DNA of 7,495 nucleotides from Thermoplasmata archaeon (lineage in GTDB: Archaea; Thermoplasmatota; JAKEGO01). The stretch spans positions 1 through 7,495 of the forward strand of contig JAKEGO010000023.1 in assembly GCA_022615805.1 (NCBI GenBank), in the 5' to 3' direction. Below, in pieces: positions 1 to 5,805 of this stretch. The notes beneath the pieces are model-generated. The model was not told the DNA's origin and searched no databases. It worked only from the letters and a program-made list of their open reading frames with translations. Within the stretch, counting starts at the first letter, position 1, and every line of letters begins with the position of its first letter. Made by a program: the position numbers and the translations under genes.

Positions 1-10
1 CAAACACCCT

Positions 11-45
11 ACGCCTGAGCGGCTAGGGTTCGAATCCTCCCAATG
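11..45 (+). other. tRNA 3'-end-like fragment, degenerate
   Basis: The stretch contains a T-loop match, GGGTTCGAATCC at 26-37, which is the classic B-box of tRNA genes. Just before it, CGCCTGAGCG at 12-21 can fold as a 3-bp stem with a 4-nt loop, as in the long variable arm of Ser or Leu tRNAs. However, only two Watson-Crick pairs and one wobble pair of the T stem form, and the outer two positions mismatch. Any 5' half would lie outside the window. I read it as a decayed tRNA end or a chance B-box match; a complete functional tRNA is unlikely. Confidence 0.3.
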
Positions 46-83
46 AACCTTCCTCTGATTCTCATTATGGTAATCGGAAGGTT
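46..83. repeat. Inverted repeat between two tRNA-like ends
   Basis: AACCTTCC at 46-53 is perfectly complementary to GGAAGGTT at 76-83. An inner GATT (57-60) pairs with AATC (72-75) after a 3-nt bulge. The resulting hairpin lies exactly between the two oppositely oriented tRNA-like 3' ends. It could be a bidirectional terminator for the flanking RNA genes or a recombination scar. No T-run follows it, so a classical terminator is not supported. Confidence 0.45.
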
Positions 84-84
84 A

Positions 85-112
85 TGCGGGGCGGGGGATT
101 CGAACCCCTATA
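85..112 (-). other. tRNA 3'-end-like fragment (T arm plus acceptor strand)
   Basis: On the minus strand this reads as a T arm, GGGGTTCGAATCCCC, with four of five G-C pairs and a seven-base TTCGAAT loop. A 7-nt acceptor-like 3' strand, GCCCCGC, follows, then a discriminator A at position 85. This is the architecture of an archaeal tRNA 3' end without encoded CCA. The matching 5' acceptor strand (GCGGGGC on the minus strand) is not found in the next 200 bases upstream, and no A-box or anticodon arm is evident. It therefore looks like an isolated 3' remnant, as left by integration or recombination at a tRNA gene, and not an intact gene. Confidence 0.4.
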
Positions 113-331
113 TGCCTGAACGTTCCCAATATGCAACTCGCAGGTAACTGAATGCAGGGATACTATGTCCCATTTGATAATAAGGGCAGTCCCCTCCCAA
201 TGGGGGTTCAAGGCTCCGTTTCGGCCACCGTCGGGCAAATTCCGCCGATAATTCGACCCCTGTCGATGTCGGCGGTCCAGATGGAAAACCCTTATAACCG
301 CCGGCGGAATGCCAGCCAAGGTGACGACCCG
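113..331. other. Non-coding stretch upstream of liuC
   Basis: The frame of liuC stays open upstream to an ATG at 152. The extra 60 residues look like translated non-coding DNA: they resemble no hydratase N-terminus and have no Shine-Dalgarno sequence at 152. The stretch is less GC-rich than the genes. It contains small hairpins, for example GGGA (157-160) with TCCC (168-171) and AGGG (183-186) with CCCT (192-195). No gene is supported here. Confidence 0.5.
285..297 (+). promoter_or_regulatory. Possible TATA box of the liu/mcc operon
   Basis: CTTATAA at 291-297 follows a purine-rich GAAAACC, resembling an archaeal BRE plus TATA element. A start about 26 nt downstream would fall near 320, leaving a leader of roughly 12 nt that only just includes the Shine-Dalgarno sequence at 319-324. 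The tight spacing makes this tentative. Confidence 0.35.
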
Positions 332-1105
332 ATGAAGTACGAGGCCATTTCGGTCGAGCGCGACGGCGCCGTGGAGCGTGTCACCCTCGACCGCAGCGCC
401 ACCAGGAACGCCTTCGACGACCTCATGGTCTCAGAGCTTTCGTCCGCCTTCGAGGCGGCCGGTTCCGACCCCGCCGTCCGCGCGGTCGTCCTGACGGGCG
501 CGGGCGACTCCTTCAGTGCCGGCGCCGATCTCAGATGGATGAAGCGCATGGCCTCCTACACCTACGAGGAGAACGTGGCCGACGCGAAGGCCATGGCCAG
601 CATGTTCCACGCCATCGCCGGGTGCCCTAGGCCCGTCGTCGGGAGGATCAACGGGCCCGCGGTCGGGGGCGGCGCGGGCCTAGTCGCGGCCTGCGACATC
701 GCCATCGCGTCCGAGAGGGCCCGTTTCAGGTTCTCGGAGGTCAAGCTCGGCCTCGTGCCCGCCGTCGTTTCACCCTACGTCATCGGCCGCATCGGCCCTG
801 CGAAGGCTCGCGTCCTGTTCATCACGGGAGAGTGGCTCGACGCCGCGCGCGCCGCGGAGATCGGCCTCGTCGACACGGTCGTCCCGCACGACCTCCTCGA
901 CCGCGCGGTCGCCGACCTGATGGCCGAGATCACGTCCAGCGGGCCCGTCGCCGCCGCCGAGGCCAAGCGGCTCGTGGCGGATGTCGCGGCCGGCGCGACG
1001 GACGAGCACCTCGCCGACCTCATCGCCACCCTCCGGGCATCGGAGGAGGGGCAGGAGGGGATAGGCGCGTTCCTCGGTAAGCGCCGCCCCGGGTGGGGGG
1101 AGTGA
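332..1105 (+). CDS. liuC: Methylglutaconyl-CoA hydratase (enoyl-CoA hydratase family)
   Basis: This 257-residue crotonase-fold enzyme is predicted to hydrate 3-methylglutaconyl-CoA to HMG-CoA in leucine and isovalerate catabolism, in the cytoplasm. The CoA-binding oxyanion segment FSAGADLRWMKRMASYT, the glycine-rich GPAVGGGAGLVAACDIAIAS and the segment FSEVKLGLVPAVVSPYV are typical of the LiuC subgroup. The first catalytic Glu of classical crotonases is absent (Gly-Ala-Gly instead), as I recall for bacterial LiuC; the Glu of SEV is present. I chose ATG 332 because homology starts there and AGGTGA (319-324) sits 7 nt upstream; the frame is open further upstream without recognisable sequence. 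It ends 2 nt before the biotin carboxylase start, so co-transcription with the carboxylase is likely. The order hydratase then carboxylase gives consecutive pathway steps. A generic enoyl-CoA hydratase is the alternative, but the context favours LiuC. Confidence 0.85.
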   Translation: MKYEAISVERDGAVERVTLDRSATRNAFDDLMVSELSSAFEAAGSDPAVRAVVLTGAGDSFSAGADLRWMKRMASYTYEENVADAKAMASMFHAIAGCPRPVVGRINGPAVGGGAGLVAACDIAIASERARFRFSEVKLGLVPAVVSPYVIGRIGPAKARVLFITGEWLDAARAAEIGLVDTVVPHDLLDRAVADLMAEITSSGPVAAAEAKRLVADVAAGATDEHLADLIATLRASEEGQEGIGAFLGKRRPGWGE

Positions 1106-1107
1106 CG

Positions 1108-2610
1108 ATGTTCAAGCGCGTGCTGATAGCGAACCGCGGCGAGATCGCCGTGCGCATCATCAAGGCCTGCCAGGAGCTCGGGGTCCACACGATCGCCATC
1201 TACTCTGACGTCGACTCGGGGGCGCCGCACGTCCAGATCGCGGACGAGGCCCACGCCCTCGGCGGCACGACGCCCATCGAGAGCTACCTCAACGTGGCGA
1301 GGGTCATGGAGCTCGTCGCCGAGACAGGTGCGGAGGCGGTCCACCCCGGCTACGGTTTCCTCTCGGAGAACCCCGGCTTCGCGGAAACGTGCGAGAAGGC
1401 CGGCATCGCGTTCATAGGCCCGACTTCCAAGTCGATCAGGGCCATGGGGTCGAAGATCGAGGCGAAGACCCTCATGGAGAGGGCCGGCGTTCCCGTCATC
1501 CCGGGATATCACGGGACCGAACAGGGGTTCGACGAGCTCATCGCCAGGGCGGCCGGCGTGGGATACCCCCTGATGGTCAAGGCGTCCGCGGGAGGCGGCG
1601 GCAAGGGGATGCGCATCGTCAACGGAGAGGGAGAGCTCCTCGATGCCCTCGAGGGCGCGAGGCGCGAATCCATCGCCGCCTTCGGCGACGGGACGCTCTT
1701 CCTCGAGCGGTTCCTCGAGAACCCGCGGCATATCGAGTTCCAGGTGATGGCCGACAACGAAGGCAACACCATCCACCTCTTCGAGAGGGAGTGCAGCATC
1801 CAGAGGAGGCACCAGAAGATCATCGAGGAGACCCCTTCGATCGCCTTGACCCCGAGGACCCGGACGGCCATGGGCGAGGCGGCGGTCCGCGCCGCGCAGG
1901 CGGTGGGCTACAGGAACGCCGGTACCGTCGAGTTCATGTTCCAGGACGGCAAGTTCTACTTCCTCGAGATGAACACCCGCCTCCAGGTGGAGCACGGCAT
2001 CACGGAGGAGGTGACTGGCGTCGATATTGTGAAGTTGCAGCTGCGCATCGCCTCGGGCGAGCCGATGACGCTGAGGCAGAGGGACCTGCGGCAGTCCGGA
2101 CACGCCATAGAATGCCGCATCTACGCCGAGGACCCCGCCAAGGACTTCCTGCCTTCCTCGGGCGTCATCCATAAGCTCCAGCTCCCCGACGGCCTGAGGG
2201 TCAGGCACGACGTCGGCGTCAGCATCGGCTATGCGGTCTCTCCCTTCTACGACCCGATGCTCGCCAAGCTCATCGTCTCCGGCGAGGACCGCGACGACGC
2301 CATCCGCAAGATGTGCCTCGCGCTTCAGAACTACGTCGCCATCGGCGTCAAGACGAACATCCCGTACCTCCGCGCCATCCTCGAGCACCCCGCCTTCATC
2401 GACGGCTACACCACGAACCGGTTCATCGAAAGGTACATGTCCGAGTGGACGCCCCCGAAGGCGCCTCCCGTGGAGGCCCTTGCCGCCGCGGTGGTGCACG
2501 AACTCCCCTGGAAGCGCGCCCCGACCGCCGTCGGCGAGGTCAGCGCCGAGGCCGATCCCTACTCCCCGTGGAAGACGCTCGGGCCATGGCGGCCCCTGGG
2601 GGGTGAGTGA
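1108..2610 (+). CDS. accC: Biotin carboxylase subunit of acyl-CoA (methylcrotonyl-CoA) carboxylase
   Basis: This 500-residue ATP-grasp enzyme carboxylates biotin on the carrier protein using ATP and bicarbonate. It starts MFKRVLIANRGEIAVRI. The ATP glycine loop GGGGKG is at residues 162-167. QRRHQK (232-237) and EMNTRLQVEH (287-296) fall almost exactly at the Escherichia coli AccC positions of the catalytic and ligand residues. The usual Pro after that His is Gly here (HGITEE). I prefer ATG 1108 to a GTG 15 nt upstream because GGAG (1099-1102) is well placed for it. The last 50 residues extend beyond the catalytic core, with a tail (SPWKTLGPWRPLGGE) like the linker of fused alpha subunits. 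The frame is stopped by TGA at 2608-2610 and continues directly into the carrier protein. The neighbouring liuB and liuC point to methylcrotonyl-CoA carboxylase. Confidence 0.92.
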   Translation: MFKRVLIANRGEIAVRIIKACQELGVHTIAIYSDVDSGAPHVQIADEAHALGGTTPIESYLNVARVMELVAETGAEAVHPGYGFLSENPGFAETCEKAGIAFIGPTSKSIRAMGSKIEAKTLMERAGVPVIPGYHGTEQGFDELIARAAGVGYPLMVKASAGGGGKGMRIVNGEGELLDALEGARRESIAAFGDGTLFLERFLENPRHIEFQVMADNEGNTIHLFERECSIQRRHQKIIEETPSIALTPRTRTAMGEAAVRAAQAVGYRNAGTVEFMFQDGKFYFLEMNTRLQVEHGITEEVTGVDIVKLQLRIASGEPMTLRQRDLRQSGHAIECRIYAEDPAKDFLPSSGVIHKLQLPDGLRVRHDVGVSIGYAVSPFYDPMLAKLIVSGEDRDDAIRKMCLALQNYVAIGVKTNIPYLRAILEHPAFIDGYTTNRFIERYMSEWTPPKAPPVEALAAAVVHELPWKRAPTAVGEVSAEADPYSPWKTLGPWRPLGGE

Positions 2611-3117
2611 ACGGAACACCTCTTCGAGTTCGAGGGCACCGTTTACCGCGTCGAGACCAAGGCCGGGGCGGACGGCATCATACTTGTATACGATGGCAAG
2701 GAGCACCCCCTAGGCTCTCGCGAGGTGGGAGAGGGGATGTTCATCCTCGACATCGATGGGAGACGGGTCAAGGTCATAGTCGACGGCGACGAGCGAATGA
2801 AGCACGTCTTCTTCGCGGGCGACGTCTACCAGTTCACACGGGTGGAGCCGGGGGCAGCGCAGGCGCCGAAGGAGGTCTCGGGGGACCTGACCGCACCGCT
2901 GACCGGCAGGGTCGTCAAGGTGTTGGTAGCCGAGGGCGACGAGGTCGACGAGCGCACGCAGATAATGATCATCGAAGCGATGAAGATGGAGCACAAGGTC
3001 CGCGCTCCGTTCAAAGGCCGGGTCGGCAGGCTGAGCGTTTCCGAGGGCGAGATGGTCGAGGGGGGCCAGTCCGTTGCGCGCATCGTCCGTCCCGACGGAG
3101 ATGAGGCAGAGGGGTGA
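2607..3117 (+). CDS. Biotin carboxyl carrier protein with irregular start
   Basis: This is the carrier domain that shuttles carboxybiotin between the biotin carboxylase and the carboxyltransferase. The C-terminal biotinyl domain carries IIEAMKMEH; the lysine to be biotinylated is codon 2983-2985. Upstream is a beta-rich segment beginning EHLFEFEGTVYRVE, coded from 2611 in the same frame as the biotin carboxylase. No ATG, GTG or TTG exists in this frame between the TGA at 2608 and GTG 2725, and starting at 2725 would remove 38 plausible residues. Three readings are possible: continuation of a fused alpha subunit broken by TGA; a start at GTG 2607 (GTGA overlap) with one extra base near 2613-2614, giving MNEHLFEF; or initiation at ACG 2611. 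The span given, 511 nt, reflects the second reading and so is not a multiple of three. The gene ends 6 nt before liuB. Confidence 0.85.
3111..3117 (+). promoter_or_regulatory. Shine-Dalgarno of liuB
   Basis: GGGGTGA overlaps the stop codon of the carrier protein gene and sits 6 nt before ATG 3124. It matches the archaeal GGAGGTGA consensus well and fixes the liuB start, implying translational coupling. Confidence 0.6.
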
Positions 3118-3123
3118 GCTGAC

Positions 3124-4734
3124 ATGGAGATCATCGGAACCAAGATCGACGCGAGCGACGATGAGTACCTCGAGAACATGACGCGATACCAGCTCCTCGT
3201 GGAAGACCTCAGGCAGAAGGTCGAATGGGCCAAGAAGGGGGGCGGAGACGAGAACATCCGTCTCCACAAGGAACGGAACAAGATGCTCGCCCGGGAGCGC
3301 ATCGATGCGCTGCTCGACCCTGGCTCCCCCTTCCTCGAGCTCACGCCCCTTGCCGCGTACGACATGTACGACAACGCGGCTCCCGCGGCGGGGATCGTGA
3401 CGGGGATCGGCACGGTCCACGGGCGCGAGGTCATGGTCATCGCCAACGACGCGACGGTCAAGGGAGGTACCTACTTCCCCATGACCGTGAAGAAGCACAT
3501 ACGGGCACAGAAGATCGCCATGGAGAACAACCTCCCGTGCATCTACCTCGTCGACTCCGGCGGTGCGTTCCTTCCCCTGCAGGACGAGGTCTTCCCGGAC
3601 AGGGAGCACTTCGGCCGCATCTTCTACAACCAGGCCCTGATGTCCGGGATGGGCATCCCTCAGATCAGCGCGGTCATGGGCTCGTGCACCGCCGGCGGCG
3701 CATACGTCCCCGCGATGTCCGACGAGGTGGCCATTGTCAAGGGGACCGGGACGATCTTCCTCGGAGGCCCGCCCCTCGTGAAGGCCGCCACCGGCGAGGA
3801 CGTCACTGCCGAGGACCTCGGCGGGGCGGAGGTCCACACCACCGAAAGCGGCGTCGCGGACCACTTGGCTTTGGACGACGGCGACGCGATCCGTATCGTT
3901 CGCAACATCTGCCAGAACCTCAACCCGCGCCCGAAGACATACATCGACATCCGCAAGCCGGAGCAGCCGGTCCACGACCCCCGCGAGATATACGGGATCA
4001 TACCCGCGGACCCCCGGCGACCCTTCGACATCAGGGAGGTCATCGCGCGCATCGTCGACGGCTCGAAGTTCCACGAGTTCAAGCCGCGGTACGGCACGAC
4101 GCTCGTCACGGGTTTCGGCCGCATCATGGGCTATCCGGTGGGAATACTCGCCAACAACGGCGTCCTCTTCTCCGAGAGCGCGCTCAAGGGGACGCACTTC
4201 ATCGAGATGTCCGGCCAGAGGCGCATCCCCCTGATCTTCCTGCAGAACATCACGGGCTTCATGGTCGGCCGGCAGTACGAGGCGGGCGGCATCGCCAAGG
4301 ACGGTGCGAAGATGGTCATGGCCGTCTCGAACGTCATGGTGCCGAAGTTCACGGTGATAGTCGGCGGGTCCTTCGGGGCCGGCAACTACGGCATGTGCGG
4401 CCGCGCCTACGATCCGAGGTTCCTGTGGATGTGGCCGAACGCCCGCATCTCGGTCATGGGCGGCGAGCAGGCGGCGAACGTCCTCCTGACGGTCAAGATC
4501 GACCAGATGTGGCGCAAGGGGGGGCAGACCATGTCCGACATGGAGAAGGAGGAGTTCATGAAACCGATCGTGAACGTCTACGAGGAGAAGGGCAATCCGT
4601 ACTATTCCTCGGCCCGCATCTGGGACGACGGCATCATCGACCCGGCCCAGACCAGAGAGGTCCTCGGCCTCGCCATCTCCGCGAGCCTCAACGCCCCGAT
4701 CCCGGAGAGCCGGTACGGCGTTTTCAGGATGTGA
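3124..4734 (+). CDS. liuB: Methylcrotonyl-CoA carboxylase, carboxyltransferase (beta) subunit
   Basis: This 536-residue carboxyltransferase moves the carboxyl group from carboxybiotin to 3-methylcrotonyl-CoA, giving 3-methylglutaconyl-CoA. It has two crotonase-like halves. The N-terminal half carries LVDSGGAFLPLQ (about 143-154) and GSCTAGGAYVPAM (186-198). The C-terminal half carries GGSFGAGNYGMCGRAY (414-429), which supplies oxyanion glycines. Segments such as DEVFPDREHFGRIFYNQA and the C-terminal GVFRM are characteristic of the methylcrotonyl-CoA carboxylase beta family and unlike propionyl-CoA carboxylase. Length is normal for the family. The ATG is supported by a strong Shine-Dalgarno sequence. 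As last gene of the operon, it works with the upstream biotin carboxylase and carrier protein. Geranyl-CoA carboxylase, a close relative, is the main alternative, but the LiuC neighbour favours the leucine pathway. Confidence 0.93.
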   Translation: MEIIGTKIDASDDEYLENMTRYQLLVEDLRQKVEWAKKGGGDENIRLHKERNKMLARERIDALLDPGSPFLELTPLAAYDMYDNAAPAAGIVTGIGTVHGREVMVIANDATVKGGTYFPMTVKKHIRAQKIAMENNLPCIYLVDSGGAFLPLQDEVFPDREHFGRIFYNQALMSGMGIPQISAVMGSCTAGGAYVPAMSDEVAIVKGTGTIFLGGPPLVKAATGEDVTAEDLGGAEVHTTESGVADHLALDDGDAIRIVRNICQNLNPRPKTYIDIRKPEQPVHDPREIYGIIPADPRRPFDIREVIARIVDGSKFHEFKPRYGTTLVTGFGRIMGYPVGILANNGVLFSESALKGTHFIEMSGQRRIPLIFLQNITGFMVGRQYEAGGIAKDGAKMVMAVSNVMVPKFTVIVGGSFGAGNYGMCGRAYDPRFLWMWPNARISVMGGEQAANVLLTVKIDQMWRKGGQTMSDMEKEEFMKPIVNVYEEKGNPYYSSARIWDDGIIDPAQTREVLGLAISASLNAPIPESRYGVFRM

Positions 4735-4810
4735 AGCACCCCGCGATCAGAGGCCGGACCGAAGCGATCGAATGCGTCAAGGGCAAAGCCCGGCGCCGTG
4801 AAAGGGCCGC
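4735..4810. other. Convergent intergenic gap, possible hairpin at 4781-4791
   Basis: This 76-bp gap lies between the stops of liuB and spt4. GGGCAAAGCCC at 4781-4791 can form a 4-bp stem with a 3-nt loop, adjacent to the palindrome CGGCGCCG. No run of T follows on either strand, so I do not call a terminator with confidence. Confidence 0.25.
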
Positions 4811-4987
4811 TCACCTTACGCGCAGCGCGAAACGGCCGTTGTATGTGATGCCCATCTTGCGGGCGAACTGCGATTTGGAGAAGTCGATGACGACGCAGTA
4901 GCCCTGCCACTCCCGGGACATGTCGCTGCCGCACTTCGGGCAGACCCTCTCCTCGGCGAGGTAGTGGCACTTGGTGCAGGCGTTCAT
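4811..4987 (-). CDS. spt4: Transcription elongation factor Spt4 (RpoE'')
   Basis: This 58-residue zinc-ribbon protein pairs with Spt5 to form the elongation factor that clamps RNA polymerase and raises processivity. The translation begins MNACTKCHYLAEERVCPKCG. Its four zinc ligands are Cys4, Cys7, Cys16 and Cys19. The core REWQGYCVVIDFSKSQFARK and the end GRFALRVR match the archaeal family, and the length is normal. The ATG is 1 nt after the rpoE stop (TGACATG), so the two genes are one operon and probably translationally coupled. A G-rich stretch in the end of rpoE may serve as ribosome binding site. The gene is short enough to be missed by length-limited gene finders. Spt5 is not in the window. 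Confidence 0.93.
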   Translation of the reverse strand: MNACTKCHYLAEERVCPKCGSDMSREWQGYCVVIDFSKSQFARKMGITYNGRFALRVR

Positions 4988-4988
4988 G

Positions 4989-5558
4989 TCAGGCAGACCC
5001 CCCGGGCACGGATGCCGCCTTCTCCTCCTCGAGCCACTCGTACTTCCCGAGGCCAGGCTGGCGCATCGTCAGGCCGAGCTTGCTCTCCCGCGGATTCTTC
5101 TCGTTGAGGTTGACCGCCACGAGGCGCGTCCGCAGTCGGTCCCCGACCTTGATGTCGCGTTTGGTCTCCCGCCCCAGGAGGCGCTCGCCGCCGATGTCCA
5201 CGTCGATGTGGTCGTCCATGATCTGGCTGATGTGCAGCAGCCCGTCCAGCGGGCCGATCCTGACGAAGGCGCCGTACTTCAGTACCTCGACGACGGTGCC
5301 GTCAACGATCTCGTGCAGTTCAGGGCGGAAGACAAGGGCGGTGTAGCGGACCTTCTGGTAGACCCCGCCGTCGCCGTGTATGATGTGCCCGTCGCCCATC
5401 ACCTCAAGATCAGCGATGAGAAGGACGAGCTCCTTCTCGTCGGTCATGCGCCCCTCGAAGTTGCCCGCCGCGAGCTCCTTCGTCGCGGCCTGCATATCGC
5501 CAGTGAGCATGTCGGGCGGGATGCGGATGACGCCCTCTCTCTCGACCATACGGTACAT
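4989..5558 (-). CDS. rpoE: DNA-directed RNA polymerase subunit E' (Rpb7-like)
   Basis: This 189-residue subunit is, with RpoF, one half of the polymerase stalk that aids promoter opening and binds nascent RNA. The N-terminal part starts MYRMVEREGVIRIPPDML. HGDGGVYQKVRYTALVFRP ends the N-terminal domain near residue 79. The S1 domain spans about 82-165 and includes VLKYGAFVRIGPLDGLLHIS and the family signature LGLTMRQPGLGK near 161-172. I chose ATG 5558 for three reasons: homology begins there, GGGAG lies 8 nt upstream, and the predicted transcription start is near 5579, downstream of the alternative ATG at 5588. The gene leads an operon with spt4. The ribosomal protein genes that often follow this pair in archaea (S24e, S27ae) are absent, because the operon ends against liuB. 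Confidence 0.96.
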   Translation of the reverse strand: MYRMVEREGVIRIPPDMLTGDMQAATKELAAGNFEGRMTDEKELVLLIADLEVMGDGHIIHGDGGVYQKVRYTALVFRPELHEIVDGTVVEVLKYGAFVRIGPLDGLLHISQIMDDHIDVDIGGERLLGRETKRDIKVGDRLRTRLVAVNLNEKNPRESKLGLTMRQPGLGKYEWLEEEKAASVPGGSA

Positions 5559-5566
5559 GTCTGCAT

Positions 5567-5571
5567 CTCCC
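5567..5571 (-). promoter_or_regulatory. Shine-Dalgarno deciding the rpoE start
   Basis: GGGAG on the minus strand lies 8 nt before ATG 5558. It selects this start over an in-frame ATG at 5588 and an earlier open stretch reaching 5663, both of which would lie upstream of the predicted transcript start. Confidence 0.55.
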
Positions 5572-5599
5572 AGAAGGGTTGCGTCCATAACGGTCTCAC

Positions 5600-5614
5600 T
5601 ATTTAAAAGTTCGC
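5600..5614 (-). promoter_or_regulatory. Archaeal promoter (BRE/TATA) of rpoE-spt4
   Basis: On the minus strand TTTTAAATA (5608 down to 5600) is preceded by a purine-containing GCGAAC that could be the BRE. It is the most AT-rich spot in the intergenic region. A start about 25 nt downstream falls near 5579, leaving a leader of about 20 nt with GGGAG at 5571-5567. Confidence 0.7.
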
Positions 5615-5774
5615 GGCGTCCCCGGGGCAGCCCATTCTCGTGTCGTACCGGCCGGACCGGCATGACGGTCGTTCTCGTCCATCCCGCGCCTGGAACGCGG
5701 TGGCATGGCTGGTCCCCTCATCCCTCCAAGACGCGATGGCAGCCGGACCGAGGGCGCCCCCACGCGAGTGCTAA

Positions 5775-5784
5775 CCTACTTATC
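5775..5784 (+). promoter_or_regulatory. Possible TATA box, leaderless cinA-like gene
   Basis: The AT-richest segment before the gene, around TACTTATC (5777-5784), is centred about 26 nt before ATG 5806. No Shine-Dalgarno match precedes that ATG. The two facts together suggest a leaderless transcript starting at or next to the A of ATG. Confidence 0.45.
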
Positions 5785-5805
5785 CGTCTGGGCCGATGGT
5801 CGGGC

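Noticed and set aside
1..112. A complete tRNA gene
   Set aside because: Neither T-arm has a matching acceptor 5' strand and anticodon arm in the visible sequence; the first would need sequence outside the window and its T stem mispairs.
152..331. Upstream ATG at 152 as the start of the hydratase
   Set aside because: The extra 60 residues match no hydratase N-terminus and have no Shine-Dalgarno sequence, while ATG 332 has one and matches the family start.
2608..2610. TGA as a selenocysteine codon
   Set aside because: Neither biotin carboxylases nor carrier proteins carry selenocysteine at the linker, I see no convincing SECIS-like structure, and a linker residue has no catalytic role.
775..2706. 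A minus-strand open frame of 643 codons opposite the hydratase and biotin carboxylase
   Set aside because: It lies antisense to strongly conserved genes and its product has low-complexity composition rich in Arg, Leu, Asp and Gly with no recognisable motif. Long antisense frames are expected in high-GC DNA with strong third-position bias.
2710..4197. A minus-strand open frame of 495 codons opposite the carrier protein and liuB
   Set aside because: Same reason: it mirrors the codon bias of the real genes and has no family signature.
4781..4791. Intrinsic terminator between liuB and spt4
   Set aside because: The stem is only 4 bp and no T-run follows on either strand.
3225..4901. A 558-codon plus-strand frame overlapping liuB
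   Set aside because: The product is an Arg/Gly/His/Pro-rich shadow of liuB in another frame and also runs through the intergenic gap and across spt4.
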